This document shows, in pieces, positions 1-9,380 of a stretch of DNA of 64,000 nucleotides. Both the position numbers and the translations under genes were made by a program. Positions within the stretch are counted from its first letter, which is position 1. The number at the start of each line of letters is the position of its first letter. The notes below the pieces were generated by a model, which saw only the letters and a program-made list of their open reading frames with translations, made no database searches and had not been told where the DNA came from. Origin of the DNA: Flavobacteriaceae bacterium. Lineage in GTDB: Bacteria; Bacteroidota; Bacteroidia; Flavobacteriales; Flavobacteriaceae. Location of the stretch: positions 776,321-840,320 of the forward strand of contig CP031964.1 in assembly GCA_003443635.1 (NCBI GenBank). The letters are read 5' to 3'.

Positions 1-630
1 AACTATAATACACTAGATGTTATAAAAGAAGATATAGTTGAACTTTCTAATTTTAAATTAGAAACAAACAACTCTTTACAATTAGAAGAAAATATAACAA
101 TACTAGGTTTTTTTGGGAAAACTCCAATGGATAAAGCTATAACAGCCCTAAATCTAAAAGAATTAATCTATGATAATTTTACGGGGTTTAAAAGATTTCA
201 AATAGTTATATTAATGCCTAATGGTACTCAAGATCAAGTAAAATTATTAAAGAAAGAATTAGAGAAACCAGATCAACTTAAATATTGGCAATTTGCTTAT
301 GGAAGTGAATCAGATATTGTTGAGGTTTATAGAAGCTTAAAATATAATAAAGGATTAAGTGCGAATTTGGATACAGATAATGTTTTTATAATTGATAAAG
401 AACGAAATCAAAGAGGGAGAATAGATGACAGAACAGATAAAGAAATAGAAAAAAATGCTAAGATTTATGGATTAAATTCTTATAACTGTATAGAAGTCTC
501 TGAAATTAAAAATAAAATGAGCGAAGATATGCGTATTTTGTTTACAGAATATAGACAAAAGCGAAAAGGAAATTTTGATTCTTCATCCCGAAGAGTAGAA
601 GATATTAAAGAAAATGGCAAAGAAAACTAA
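1..630 (+). CDS. Partial Sco-like/thioredoxin-fold protein of the cytochrome oxidase accessory cluster (5' end outside window)
   Basis: The reading frame is open from base 1 to the TAA at 628-630, so 209 codons are visible and the true start lies left of the window. The ATG at 127 is internal, because in-frame coding sequence upstream of it (ending in a strand like ITILGFFGK) reads smoothly into it. The visible part alternates strands and helices, with FQIVILMPNGT followed by a helix and then YWQFAYGS, which resembles the thioredoxin fold of SCO proteins. No CxxC or CxxxC pair is visible. The last 17 bases overlap the start of the SCO gene. Position next to SCO and DUF420 genes suggests a role in respiratory-oxidase assembly. 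The function is inferred from context, and the family name is uncertain. Confidence 0.6.
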   Translation, partial: NYNTLDVIKEDIVELSNFKLETNNSLQLEENITILGFFGKTPMDKAITALNLKELIYDNFTGFKRFQIVILMPNGTQDQVKLLKKELEKPDQLKYWQFAYGSESDIVEVYRSLKYNKGLSANLDTDNVFIIDKERNQRGRIDDRTDKEIEKNAKIYGLNSYNCIEVSEIKNKMSEDMRILFTEYRQKRKGNFDSSSRRVEDIKENGKEN

Positions 631-1360
631 TTATTCATATGTCGGAATTGCATTAATAATTCTTGTTTTTGGAATTATTTTTGTCCCCCGCATTATAGAT
701 CGTATTAGCGATAGTGATATAACTCGTACAGAAAGTAGGAGTAAAAAAGTAAGTACTCAAATTACTGACGAAACTCCACTAGAGTATATAACCCAAAATG
801 GTGTTAATAGGAAAGTGCCAGCATTTAGTTTTACGAATCAAGATGGTAAAACGATTACTAATAAAGACTTTGAAGGGAAAGTGTATTTAGTAGAATTCTT
901 TTTTACAAGCTGCCCAACGATTTGCCCTAGAATGAATCGCAATTTGGTTCAAATTCAAAATAATTTTAAAACACTTGATAACTTCGGAATAGCGTCTTTC
1001 TCCATTACTCCAGATTACGATACTCCAGAGGTGTTAAAAGCTTATGCTAAACGTTATGGGATCACAAATCCTAATTGGCATTTAATGACAGGTGATCAAA
1101 CAGAAATATATAAACTTGCTAATGAAGGTTTTTATCTCCATGTAGCCGAAGATGAGGCAGAAGAAGGGGGATTTTCACACTCAGGAAACTTTGCACTCAT
1201 CGATAAGAATGGATTTATTCGTTCTAGAGTAGATGATTTTGGAAATCCAAAAATTTATTATCGAGGCATTATCAGCGAAGATGAAAAATTTGATGAAGAT
1301 GGAGCAGAAGAAGAGATAAGTATTTTAAAAGAAGATATCGCTAAACTATTAAAAGAATAA
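614..1360 (+). CDS. SCO1/SenC family copper chaperone for cytochrome c oxidase
   Basis: This 248-residue protein has one N-terminal membrane anchor (about residues 10-25) and an extracytoplasmic thioredoxin-like domain. The copper-binding motif C100-PTI-C104 and the downstream H189 (in GGFSHSGNF) are the three expected Cu ligands of the SCO family. SCO proteins deliver copper or reduce the CuA-site cysteines of cytochrome c oxidase subunit II. The ATG at 614 overlaps the upstream gene, and the DUF420 gene begins 1 base after the stop, so the genes are probably co-transcribed. An acidic stretch near residues 227-240 is a minor peculiarity. The family call is secure; the exact client oxidase is not visible here. 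Confidence 0.93.
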   Translation: MAKKTNYSYVGIALIILVFGIIFVPRIIDRISDSDITRTESRSKKVSTQITDETPLEYITQNGVNRKVPAFSFTNQDGKTITNKDFEGKVYLVEFFFTSCPTICPRMNRNLVQIQNNFKTLDNFGIASFSITPDYDTPEVLKAYAKRYGITNPNWHLMTGDQTEIYKLANEGFYLHVAEDEAEEGGFSHSGNFALIDKNGFIRSRVDDFGNPKIYYRGIISEDEKFDEDGAEEEISILKEDIAKLLKE

Positions 1361-1361
1361 C

Positions 1362-1895
1362 ATGCGAACCGAACACGATATTTTAAAAGAAAAATCTTAT
1401 AATAAATGGATAGTTGCACTATCTATAATTATACCAATTGTTGTCGCAAGTTTGTTTAGAATAAAGCTTCCTAATGTAGAACCGTTAACATACCTACCCC
1501 CAATTTATGCAACCATAAATGCAGTTACAGCGTTGATTTTAGTTTTAGCATTTGTAGCCATTAGAAATAAAAATATTATACTTCATAAAAAACTAATGTC
1601 ATTTGCAATTATTCTTTCAACTTTATTTTTAATATTGTACATCGCGTATCATATGACTAGTGATTCTACTAAATTCGGAGGTGATAATGCTATAAAATAT
1701 GTGTATTACTTTATATTAATTACACACATAATTTTATCAATAATAATAATTCCTTTTGTTTTAATTACTTATGTTAGAGCAATTACTAATAATATAGAGA
1801 AACATAAAAAAATTGCTAAAATTACTTTTCCTTTATGGCTTTATGTGGCTGTTTCAGGAGTTTTAGTATTTATTTTAATTTCTCCTTACTATTAA
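1362..1895 (+). CDS. DUF420 family integral membrane protein (CtaM-like)
   Basis: A 177-residue, very hydrophobic protein with about five predicted transmembrane segments (starting near residues 17, 46, 76, 113 and 153). Histidines sit at membrane boundaries in the segments IILHKKLM, IAYHMTSD and ITHIILS, the pattern seen in DUF420 proteins. DUF420 includes Bacillus CtaM, which is needed for heme-copper oxidase maturation. The gene lies 1 base after the SCO gene and 7 bases before the next small gene, which fits an oxidase-assembly operon. Family assignment comes from sequence pattern and neighbours. Confidence 0.85.
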   Translation: MRTEHDILKEKSYNKWIVALSIIIPIVVASLFRIKLPNVEPLTYLPPIYATINAVTALILVLAFVAIRNKNIILHKKLMSFAIILSTLFLILYIAYHMTSDSTKFGGDNAIKYVYYFILITHIILSIIIIPFVLITYVRAITNNIEKHKKIAKITFPLWLYVAVSGVLVFILISPYY

Positions 1896-1902
1896 TATAC
1901 AA

Positions 1903-2118
1903 ATGAAAAAGAGCAGTATTATAATAATTATTACAATTTTATTTTTTAGCATGAATGTTGACGCTCAGTGTGCGATGTGTCGTGCTGTGTTAGAAAGTGA
2001 AGAAGGACTTAGTACGGCAAAAGGCATAAATAATGGAATTATATACTTAATGTCAATTCCTTATATTTTGATTGGAGGCTTAGCATATTTTATTTATAGA
2101 AAGCTGAAAAACAGTTAA
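1903..2118 (+). CDS. Small membrane protein with an exported CxxC motif
   Basis: This 71-residue protein has a signal-peptide-like N-terminus ending in DAQ, immediately followed by C23-AM-C26, then a short soluble stretch and one C-terminal transmembrane helix (about residues 46-66) ending in a basic tail. The CxxC pair should therefore lie outside the cytoplasm. It is the last gene of the SCO-DUF420 cluster, 7 bases downstream of DUF420, so a role in copper, heme or thiol handling for the oxidase is a reasonable inference. I do not recognise a named family. Confidence 0.75.
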   Translation: MKKSSIIIIITILFFSMNVDAQCAMCRAVLESEEGLSTAKGINNGIIYLMSIPYILIGGLAYFIYRKLKNS

Positions 2119-2221
2119 TTATAGTTTTGTATTTTCTTTCTGTAATTTTTTTGTAACAAAATCTATCTTTAGAAGTCTAATAGGTGTTGCATTTAATTTG
2201 TAATAAAAAATCAACCAAAAA

Positions 2222-2923
2222 ATGTTAAAAATTAATCAACTGCACAAATCTTATCCTATTGGAGATACGAGTTTACATGTGCTTAAAGGAATAGATTTAT
2301 CTATAGAAGCAGGAGAAATGGTGGCCATAATGGGCTCATCCGGTTCGGGAAAATCTACGCTATTAAATATTATAGGAATGCTTGACGAAGCAGATTCTGG
2401 GGATTATATTTTAGATAACTTACCTATAAAAAACCTTACCGAGAAAAAAGCAGCCGTATACCGTAATAAGTTTTTAGGATTCATTTTTCAATCGTTCAAC
2501 CTTATTAATTATAAGAATGCTTTAGAAAATGTTGCTTTGCCGTTGTACTATCAAGGATTAAAACGGAAAGAACGTTTAGAGAAAGCAATGTTTCATTTAG
2601 GAAAAGTTGGATTGAAGGATTGGGCTAAACACTTACCGAGAGAACTCTCCGGGGGTCAAAATCAACGTGTAGCAATAGCTAGAGCTTTAGCAGCTAATCC
2701 AAAACTATTATTAGCAGATGAACCAACAGGAGCATTAGATACAACAACTTCGTATGAAATTATGGAATTTCTTCAGCAATTAAATGATGAAGGAAAAACA
2801 ATTTTAATTGTTACACACGAGGAAGATATAGCAGATATGACTAAGCGTATTGTGCGATTACGTGATGGTGTAATTATGGAAGATAAAACAGTTAACCAAG
2901 TAAGAGCATCACAATATGTTTGA
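2222..2923 (+). CDS. ABC transporter ATP-binding protein, MacB/LolD type
   Basis: A 233-residue ATPase with all canonical motifs: Walker A GSSGSGKS (about 38-45), Q-loop Q90, signature LSGGQ (142-146), Walker B LLLADEP (162-168) and H-loop H199. The short length and the NLTEKKAAVYRN and SFNLI segments are typical of MacB/LolD-type ATPases that drive FtsX-like permeases. It overlaps the first permease by 8 bases. It is the first gene of an ATPase-permease-permease-adaptor-TolC operon and should energise export or envelope extrusion rather than import. The substrate cannot be told from sequence. Confidence 0.95.
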   Translation: MLKINQLHKSYPIGDTSLHVLKGIDLSIEAGEMVAIMGSSGSGKSTLLNIIGMLDEADSGDYILDNLPIKNLTEKKAAVYRNKFLGFIFQSFNLINYKNALENVALPLYYQGLKRKERLEKAMFHLGKVGLKDWAKHLPRELSGGQNQRVAIARALAANPKLLLADEPTGALDTTTSYEIMEFLQQLNDEGKTILIVTHEEDIADMTKRIVRLRDGVIMEDKTVNQVRASQYV

Positions 2924-4145
2924 TAGAGATCTTTGGCGAGAAATATTTCAGAGTATAAACATGAACAGAACCAGGAGTTTATTATCTGGAATTACAGTAG
3001 CGTTTGCTATTCTCTTATTTACTTTACTTTTTGGTGTTACTAACGGTTTAGGAAATACTTTTGAAGAAGCATTCGCTGATGACGCTCAAAATTCAATTAC
3101 TATTTGGTCTGGGCAAACTACTAAAGCCTATAAAGGATTACAAGCAGGAAGACAAATTCAATTTAAAAATGAAGATTATAATTTTATAAAAGAAGAGTTT
3201 GGTAAAGATATTGAGTTTATTACCTCTCGAGTAATGAAGAATGTGACAGCGTCTTATAAGAATGAGAAAAATAGTTATACCATTAGAGCAATCCATCCTG
3301 ACAATCAGTTTGTAGAACAAAATAAAGTCCAAAGTGGTCGGTATATTAACCAAAGAGATTTAAATGAATTGAATAAAATTATAGTTATTGGAAGGTTGGT
3401 TGAAGACGATTTATTTATAAAAGAAGATGCTGTAGGTAAATATTTAAATTTAAATGGCATTCAATATAAAGTTGTAGGAGTTTATAATGACCCTGGAGGA
3501 GATGATGAAGAACGTATTATCTATATGCCAATTACAACATCGCAACAAGTTTATGGAAATAATGAATTTATAGATATGATGTATATGACCTATAATCCTA
3601 GAATGGATTATAATAAGGCTATCTCATTTGGAAATATAATGACAAAAAAACTTAAAGATCGATTCACTGTGGCTAAAAGTGATCAAAGAGCTGTAAGAGT
3701 AAACAATAATGCTGAAGATGCGAAGGGTGTTAATCAATTATTAGGAGGTTTAAATGCCATCATTTTAATTGTTGGATTAGGGACTTTAATTGCCGGAATC
3801 GTAGGGATAAGCAATATGATGATATTTATCGTTAAAGAACGTACTAAAGAAATAGGTATTCGTAAAGCCTTAGGAGCCTCTCCAAGATCGATAGTATCTA
3901 TTATTTTACTTGAATCTATTCTTATTACTACTTTGGCAGGTTTCTTTGGATTATTACTTGGTAGAGGTATATTGGAAATAGTAGGACCTGGTTTAGATAA
4001 ATATTTTATTACAGATCCTAGTGTAAGTAAAAGCTTAGTTATAAGTGCAACTATAATTTTAATAGCAGCAGGAGCTATTGCTGGATATTTGCCAGCAAAA
4101 AAAGCATCGAGAATAAAACCCATTGTTGCTTTAAGAAATGATTAG
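2916..4145 (+). CDS. ABC transporter permease, MacB/FtsX type (first of two)
   Basis: A 409-residue protein with the MacB layout: one N-terminal transmembrane helix (about 20-45), a large extracytoplasmic MacB periplasmic domain, then three C-terminal helices (about 275-300, 325-350, 370-395). The FtsX coupling motif IVKERTKEIGIRKALGASP is clear before the third helix. It starts within the ATPase gene and ends 2 bases before the second permease, so the two probably form a heterodimer. The N-terminal region DRDLWREIFQSI is repeated in similar form in the next gene, which indicates ancient duplication. Confidence 0.93.
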   Translation: MFDRDLWREIFQSINMNRTRSLLSGITVAFAILLFTLLFGVTNGLGNTFEEAFADDAQNSITIWSGQTTKAYKGLQAGRQIQFKNEDYNFIKEEFGKDIEFITSRVMKNVTASYKNEKNSYTIRAIHPDNQFVEQNKVQSGRYINQRDLNELNKIIVIGRLVEDDLFIKEDAVGKYLNLNGIQYKVVGVYNDPGGDDEERIIYMPITTSQQVYGNNEFIDMMYMTYNPRMDYNKAISFGNIMTKKLKDRFTVAKSDQRAVRVNNNAEDAKGVNQLLGGLNAIILIVGLGTLIAGIVGISNMMIFIVKERTKEIGIRKALGASPRSIVSIILLESILITTLAGFFGLLLGRGILEIVGPGLDKYFITDPSVSKSLVISATIILIAAGAIAGYLPAKKASRIKPIVALRND

Positions 4146-4147
4146 CT

Positions 4148-5392
4148 ATGTTTAGATTTTTATTTGATAGAGATACCTGGCAAGAAGTTTTTGATAGCCT
4201 TAGTAAAAATAAGCTGAGGTCTATTTTAACTATGGTAGGTGTTTGGTGGGGGATCTTACTTTTAATAGGGCTTTTAGGATCTGCAAGAGGCATCGAAAAT
4301 TCTTTTAATCGCTTATTTGGAGATTTTGCAACCAATAGCGTATTTATTTTTGGTGGCACAACGAGTAAACCTTTTAAAGGATTTCAAGAAGGAAGACGTG
4401 TGCAATTAACCTTAGAAGCAGTTAAAAAAATAGAAGAAAATATTGAAGGAGTAGAATTTGTAGTACCTCGAAACTTTAATAACGGTCAAGTAGTTAGAAA
4501 TTTACTGTCAGGTACTTTTGGAGTTGCTGGAGATTATCCAGTATTAGATAAAGTACAGAAAAGGAAATTAACCTATGGACGATTCATCAATCAGAATGAT
4601 ATTGATAACAATAAAAAAGTAGCTGTAATATCAGAAGATACCTATAAACAATTATTTGAAAAAGATGAAGACCCTATTAACCAGTACATCACTATCAATA
4701 GTATCAATTTCACGGTTATTGGAGTTTTTAAAGAACCGAGAGTAAATGGAGGGCCTCCGATAAACATCCATATTCCATTTAATACATTTCAACAAATTTA
4801 CAACCAAGGTAATCGTATAGGTTGGATGATGATTACTGGAAAACCAGAATACGATATTACACAAATTGACGCTGATGTAAAATTACTTTTAAGAAATATT
4901 AATAGAGTTCATCCAGATGATAGACGTGCTTTTGGAGGCTTCAATTTAGGTAGAGAATTTGGAAGGCTTACAGGATTTTTAAAAGGAATGCAATTTTTAA
5001 CTTGGTTTGTAGGCATAGCAACACTTATTGCAGGCGTGTTTGCAATTGGAAATATCTTATTAATTACCGTAAGAGAGCGTACTAAAGAAATAGGAGTAAG
5101 GAGAGCTTTAGGTGCAACACCGTTTGAAATTAAGAGGCAGATTGTTGTAGAAGCAGTATTTATAACACTATTGGCTGGAATTATTGGTATTATTTCAGGA
5201 GGCTGGATTTTAATTTTAATAGATAATACTATTGGTCAAGGTGATGATGCGGTTTTTGTAAATGCATCTGTATCTATAGCTATTGTATTTATAGCATTAG
5301 GAATTTTAGTAGCATTGGGCACATTAATTGGGCTAATTCCTGCTTTTAAAGCTACTAGTGTTAAGCCGATTGAAGCATTAAGAGAAGAATAA
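4148..5392 (+). CDS. ABC transporter permease, MacB/FtsX type (second of two)
   Basis: This 414-residue paralogue of the preceding permease has the same architecture: an N-terminal helix, a periplasmic MacB domain and three C-terminal helices. The coupling motif reads VRERTKEIGVRRALGATP. The N-terminal DRDTWQEVFDSLSKNK matches the first permease, while the large external domain is more diverged, as expected for two subunits of one heteromeric transporter. The adaptor follows after 77 bases. There is no sign of disruption. Confidence 0.93.
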   Translation: MFRFLFDRDTWQEVFDSLSKNKLRSILTMVGVWWGILLLIGLLGSARGIENSFNRLFGDFATNSVFIFGGTTSKPFKGFQEGRRVQLTLEAVKKIEENIEGVEFVVPRNFNNGQVVRNLLSGTFGVAGDYPVLDKVQKRKLTYGRFINQNDIDNNKKVAVISEDTYKQLFEKDEDPINQYITINSINFTVIGVFKEPRVNGGPPINIHIPFNTFQQIYNQGNRIGWMMITGKPEYDITQIDADVKLLLRNINRVHPDDRRAFGGFNLGREFGRLTGFLKGMQFLTWFVGIATLIAGVFAIGNILLITVRERTKEIGVRRALGATPFEIKRQIVVEAVFITLLAGIIGIISGGWILILIDNTIGQGDDAVFVNASVSIAIVFIALGILVALGTLIGLIPAFKATSVKPIEALREE

Positions 5393-5469
5393 CCAAAAAA
5401 TCAATCAAAATAGATTTGAGTATTTAATTACTTAAATTCAATGAAACCATTAAATAACGAACAATCAAA

Positions 5470-6591
5470 ATGAAAAAAGCAATCAGAATTATATTGGTAA
5501 TAGTTGCAATAATTGCACTCTTATTTGTATTAAAACATTTTAAAGATGCTAACTCAAAAGAAGTAGTAGATTTCGAAGTTGAAGAACCATTTTATACTTC
5601 TATTACAACTAAAGCTGTAGCGACAGGTAAACTTAATCCAGAAGAAGAAATTGAATTAAAACCACAAATATCAGGGATTGTTGATAAAGTACTTGTAGAA
5701 GAAGGAGATATTGTAAAAAAAGGAGACCTTATTGCTAAAATTAGAGTCGTTCCTAATGAGCAAGCACTGGTAAGTGCTAGTAGTAGAATTAATACTCAAA
5801 AATTGTCTTATGATAATGCAAAGACATTGTTTAATAGAAATAAAGTGCTTTTTGAAAAAGGAGTTATTTCTAAACAAGATTTTGAAAATAATGAGTTATC
5901 ATTAAATCAAGCAAAAGAATCTCTTGAGCAAGCACAAAACGATTATCAGATAATTAAAAGAGGTTCACTATCTGGGGGCAATTCAGCAAATACGAATATT
6001 GTAGCGCAAATTTCAGGTACAGTTTTAGAGATTCCTATTCGAGAAGGAGATCAGGTAATACAAAGTAATAATTTTAATGCAGGAACAACTATTGCCACTA
6101 TTGCAGACATGAGTATTATGATTTTTGAAGGTAAAATAGATGAAGCTGAAGTTGGAAAACTTAAAGAAGGAGAGGCTATAAAAGTGATACTTGGAGCAAT
6201 TAATGCTAAAGAATTTCCTGCGAAATTAACCTTTGTAGCACCTAAAGGTGTTGAAGAAAATGGAGCAGTACAATTTACAGTAAAAGCAGATGTTGAAATA
6301 GACGCATCAGTAAATGTAAGAGCAGGGTATAGTGCTAATGCAGAGATTGAATACCAAAGTAAAGATGACATTTTTTGTGTTAAAGAAGCTTTATTGCAAT
6401 TCAATAGGGTTACTGAACAACCATTTGTAGAAATACAAAAGGAGGATGGTAGTTTTTCAAAGAAAAATGTAAAACTTGGAATTTCTGACGGGATTAATGT
6501 CGAAATTCTTGATGGTATTGAAGAAGGAGATAAAATTAAAGTTTGGAATAAAATTTCTAAAGAAGATGAAGAAAATGAAGATGATAATTAA
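5470..6591 (+). CDS. Periplasmic adaptor (membrane fusion protein) of a MacA/HlyD-type efflux system
   Basis: A 373-residue protein with an N-terminal membrane anchor (residues 4-22) and then the split lipoyl/biotinyl-like hairpin. The first half is around GIVDKVLVEEGDIVKKGD and the second half around SGTVLEIPIREGDQVI. Between them is a coiled-coil hairpin (about 95-160) rich in Asn, Gln and Glu, followed by a beta-barrel and membrane-proximal domain. The C-terminus is highly acidic. It should bridge the two permeases to the TolC protein encoded 19 bases downstream. Confidence 0.92.
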   Translation: MKKAIRIILVIVAIIALLFVLKHFKDANSKEVVDFEVEEPFYTSITTKAVATGKLNPEEEIELKPQISGIVDKVLVEEGDIVKKGDLIAKIRVVPNEQALVSASSRINTQKLSYDNAKTLFNRNKVLFEKGVISKQDFENNELSLNQAKESLEQAQNDYQIIKRGSLSGGNSANTNIVAQISGTVLEIPIREGDQVIQSNNFNAGTTIATIADMSIMIFEGKIDEAEVGKLKEGEAIKVILGAINAKEFPAKLTFVAPKGVEENGAVQFTVKADVEIDASVNVRAGYSANAEIEYQSKDDIFCVKEALLQFNRVTEQPFVEIQKEDGSFSKKNVKLGISDGINVEILDGIEEGDKIKVWNKISKEDEENEDDN

Positions 6592-6610
6592 TACGTCAAC
6601 CCAATTTAAT

Positions 6611-7972
6611 ATGAAAAGAAGCATTTTATTATTGATGTTGTTTGCTTGTTGTATAGCCTTTAGCCAAAATAAAGTATGGACTTTGCAAGAATGTGTAACT
6701 TATGCTTTAGAGAATAATATTCAGGTCAAGCAAGGTGAAAATACTTTATTGACTAATGAACAAGATATACTTGGAGCCAAAGGGAATTTTTTACCCTCTA
6801 TAAATGGAGGTATAGGATCGGGAGTAAATTTAGGGTCAGGATTTAACCCGGTAAGTAATCAACGTATTAATAATACCGTGTTTTCTGGAAACTATAATGT
6901 AAGTTTAAACCAAACTGTTTTTAATGGCTTTAGAAATTTAAACTTATACAGACAAGCAAAATTAAATCGAGAGCAAAATGAATTGGAATTAAATAGAATT
7001 AAAGATGATATCTCTTTAAATGTAGTAAATACCTATTTAAATATTTTATTTAATAAAGAAAATTTAGAAACAGCAAAAGCTCAAGTTGAATTTTCAAAAA
7101 AACAATTAGAACAAGTTGAAGGATTAGTAGATGCTGGAGTACAACCAAGAGCAAATATTTTTGATTCACAAGCGACTTTAAGTAGAGATGAACAGAGTTT
7201 AACAGTTGCTCAAAATAATTTTGATTTAGCATTATTATCATTATCACAGCTATTACAATTGCCTTATGATGGATTTAATGTAGAAATTATTGATGTAGAT
7301 ACACCATCTTCAGCGTTACTCTATAATGATATTAAACCAATTTTAAATTATGCTTTAGAAAATAGGAATGAAATTAAAGTAGCTGAAAAGAGAATTGAAA
7401 ATGCAGAGTTAGGAACAGAAATTTCTAAAGCTGGATACCTTCCAAGTTTATCTTTTGGGTATAGTTATGGGAGTTCAGCCTCTTTTATAAGACCAAGAAC
7501 TACTTTTCAAAATCCAAATACAGGAGAAATTGAAAGAATTCCTGAAACTAGCCTTTTTAGACAGTTTGATCAAAATTCAGGACATAACTTTAATCTTAGT
7601 TTAAGTATTCCTATATTTTCTAGATTTCAGAATAAAACTTCTGTAACACGTTCTAAAATACAAGAAGATAATAATAGATTGCAGTTAGAACAAGCAAAAA
7701 TAGATTTAGAATCTACAATACAACAAGCTTTTACAAATGCAAAAGCAGGATTTCGAGCTTATGAAGCAGCAAAAGCATCTCTAGAATCTCAACAATTAGC
7801 GTTTGATAACTCAAAAGAACGTTATGATATAGGAGTGCTAAATTCTTTTGAATTAGAACAAGCCAGAATAGCGTTAATTAATGCTGAAGCTTCTTTAATA
7901 AATGCTAAATATGATTTTGTATTTAGAAATAAAATATTAGATTTCTACTTAGGAAAATCATTAACAGATTAA
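6611..7972 (+). CDS. TolC family outer membrane efflux protein
   Basis: A 453-residue protein starting at ATG 6611, which gives a clean signal peptide (MKRSILLLMLFACC..AFSQ). An open frame extends further upstream into the adaptor gene, but that would bury the signal peptide. Two outer-membrane-factor repeats are visible. Each has long Gln/Glu/Asn-rich helices (for example LNREQNELELNRIKDDI and EQARIALINAEASLINAKYD) and beta-strand segments with alternating aromatics, as in TolC. It completes the tripartite export system begun at 2222. The tsaB gene starts 2 bases after its stop. Confidence 0.92.
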   Translation: MKRSILLLMLFACCIAFSQNKVWTLQECVTYALENNIQVKQGENTLLTNEQDILGAKGNFLPSINGGIGSGVNLGSGFNPVSNQRINNTVFSGNYNVSLNQTVFNGFRNLNLYRQAKLNREQNELELNRIKDDISLNVVNTYLNILFNKENLETAKAQVEFSKKQLEQVEGLVDAGVQPRANIFDSQATLSRDEQSLTVAQNNFDLALLSLSQLLQLPYDGFNVEIIDVDTPSSALLYNDIKPILNYALENRNEIKVAEKRIENAELGTEISKAGYLPSLSFGYSYGSSASFIRPRTTFQNPNTGEIERIPETSLFRQFDQNSGHNFNLSLSIPIFSRFQNKTSVTRSKIQEDNNRLQLEQAKIDLESTIQQAFTNAKAGFRAYEAAKASLESQQLAFDNSKERYDIGVLNSFELEQARIALINAEASLINAKYDFVFRNKILDFYLGKSLTD

Positions 7973-7974
7973 TT

Positions 7975-8649
7975 TTGGCGTATATACTAAATATAGAAAC
8001 ATCAACAACAAATTGTTCAGTCTCACTCTCGAAAGATGGTGAGACTTTGGTTTTAAAAGAAGATTATAATAATAATTTTTCTCATGCAGAGCGTTTGCAT
8101 ATGTATATAGATGATGTTTTAAAACAAGCAAAAATTGAGAAACAAAACCTTAATGCTATTGCTGTAAGTAAAGGCCCAGGCTCTTATACAGGTCTCAGGA
8201 TAGGCGTGTCTGCTGTAAAAGGATTATGTTTTGCTTTAAATAAACCATTGATCTCTGTTTCAACGTTAGAAGTATTAGCAAACGATTTAAAAGGTGTAAT
8301 TGAAAAAGATAGCTTGATTGTTGCAATGTTAGATGCTAGACGTATGGAAGTGTATTCTGCTGTTTTTGATTCTGATTGTAATCAAGTTAGAGATATTGAA
8401 GCAGAAGTATTAAATGAAAGTTCTTTTAATACTTATTTGAAAAATGATAAAGTTTATTTTATAGGAAGCGGTGTCGAAAAAACTAAAAACCTCATTACAA
8501 ATTCTAATGCTGTTTTTGTAGAAGGAAAATTACCTTCAGCTAATCAAATGAGTCAACTGTCAAGTATAAAATATAAAAAAAACGACATCGAAGATGTCGC
8601 TTATTTTGAACCTTATTATCTAAAAGATTTTGTATCTTTTAGAGAGTAG
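7975..8649 (+). CDS. tsaB: tRNA threonylcarbamoyladenosine biosynthesis protein TsaB
   Basis: A 224-residue member of the ASKHA-fold TsaB family. TsaB is the scaffold partner of TsaD for installing t6A at position 37 of ANN-decoding tRNAs. Family features are the N-terminal ILNIETST strand, the KGPGSYTGLRIG motif near residues 65-78, and VAMLDARRMEVYSAVF. The start is a TTG at 7975, only 2 bases after the TolC stop; no ATG lies in a position that would keep the conserved N-terminal strand. Expression therefore probably depends on the efflux operon transcript. Confidence 0.93.
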   Translation: MAYILNIETSTTNCSVSLSKDGETLVLKEDYNNNFSHAERLHMYIDDVLKQAKIEKQNLNAIAVSKGPGSYTGLRIGVSAVKGLCFALNKPLISVSTLEVLANDLKGVIEKDSLIVAMLDARRMEVYSAVFDSDCNQVRDIEAEVLNESSFNTYLKNDKVYFIGSGVEKTKNLITNSNAVFVEGKLPSANQMSQLSSIKYKKNDIEDVAYFEPYYLKDFVSFRE

Positions 8650-8657
8650 TAAATTTT

Positions 8658-9380
8658 TTATTGAATAGACCCGTTTTTATTTATATAATTTATTACTTTA
8701 ATGATGTCTTCTTCTTTAGATAATTTTATAGAATTCTCTTTTATAAAAGTTAAAATGTCTTTTTCATATTTTGAAGAAAATAATTTTACAAATTTCTTTT
8801 TCTTTTTAGGTAATAACTCTAAATCAGAGCTATTTCTGCTAATATAATAAGTATCCTGAACACGCTTAAATTTAGCTTCTTGTTGACCTTGTTTATATGT
8901 TGAAGCTGCTTCCTGAGCTGCAGGAATAAAACTAATACGCTCTTTTTTAAATAAAGCTATATTTTCAGAAGAGTTAACTTCTACAAAAAAACCTTTTAAA
9001 AGTGTACCTTCTTTATTAGTATAAGAATGTGCTTTATATATTTTTTTTGAATCTACAAAAGTTATTTTATAATTTGTATTAATAGGATTAAGTGCTCTTG
9101 GTTTTTCTCCTTCAGCTTTAATAACTTCCATGTTTCCATTATATGCGTTAAATCTGATAAGAAAGATCTCATCTCCTTGAGATTTAATTTTTGCAGGCAA
9201 AAATGACGCATTTAAATAAGCAGATCCAATAATCTTACCGGTAGGCGTGCTATTTAATCTTTTTAAAACCAATGGAGTTATATTTTCAGAAGGTATATTT
9301 TCAGAAGGTGTAATTTCGGATGGTTGAGAAAAAGAAAGACTTGTAGATATTACAAATAATAGTGTTAGTAAGAATTTCAT
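8658..9380 (-). CDS. Exported protein of unknown function
   Basis: A 240-residue protein with a signal peptide (MKFLLTLLFVISTSLSFSQ). A short low-complexity segment follows in which a PSENI-like unit is repeated (residues 20-33). The rest is mixed, with a strand-rich middle (GSAYLNASFLPAKI, FLIRFNAYNGNMEVI) and a basic run KKKKKF near residue 195, ending in helices that contain ISKxEED-type segments. No catalytic motif is recognisable. It converges with tsaB, with 8 bases between stops. It looks like a conserved flavobacterial envelope protein, but I cannot assign a family. Confidence 0.7.
   Translation of the reverse strand: MKFLLTLLFVISTSLSFSQPSEITPSENIPSENITPLVLKRLNSTPTGKIIGSAYLNASFLPAKIKSQGDEIFLIRFNAYNGNMEVIKAEGEKPRALNPINTNYKITFVDSKKIYKAHSYTNKEGTLLKGFFVEVNSSENIALFKKERISFIPAAQEAASTYKQGQQEAKFKRVQDTYYISRNSSDLELLPKKKKKFVKLFSSKYEKDILTFIKENSIKLSKEEDIIKVINYINKNGSIQ

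Noticed and set aside
3734..4123. Minus-strand 129-codon frame opposite the first ABC permease
   Set aside because: It lies entirely within a clear FtsX-like gene on the other strand and has no recognisable protein features.
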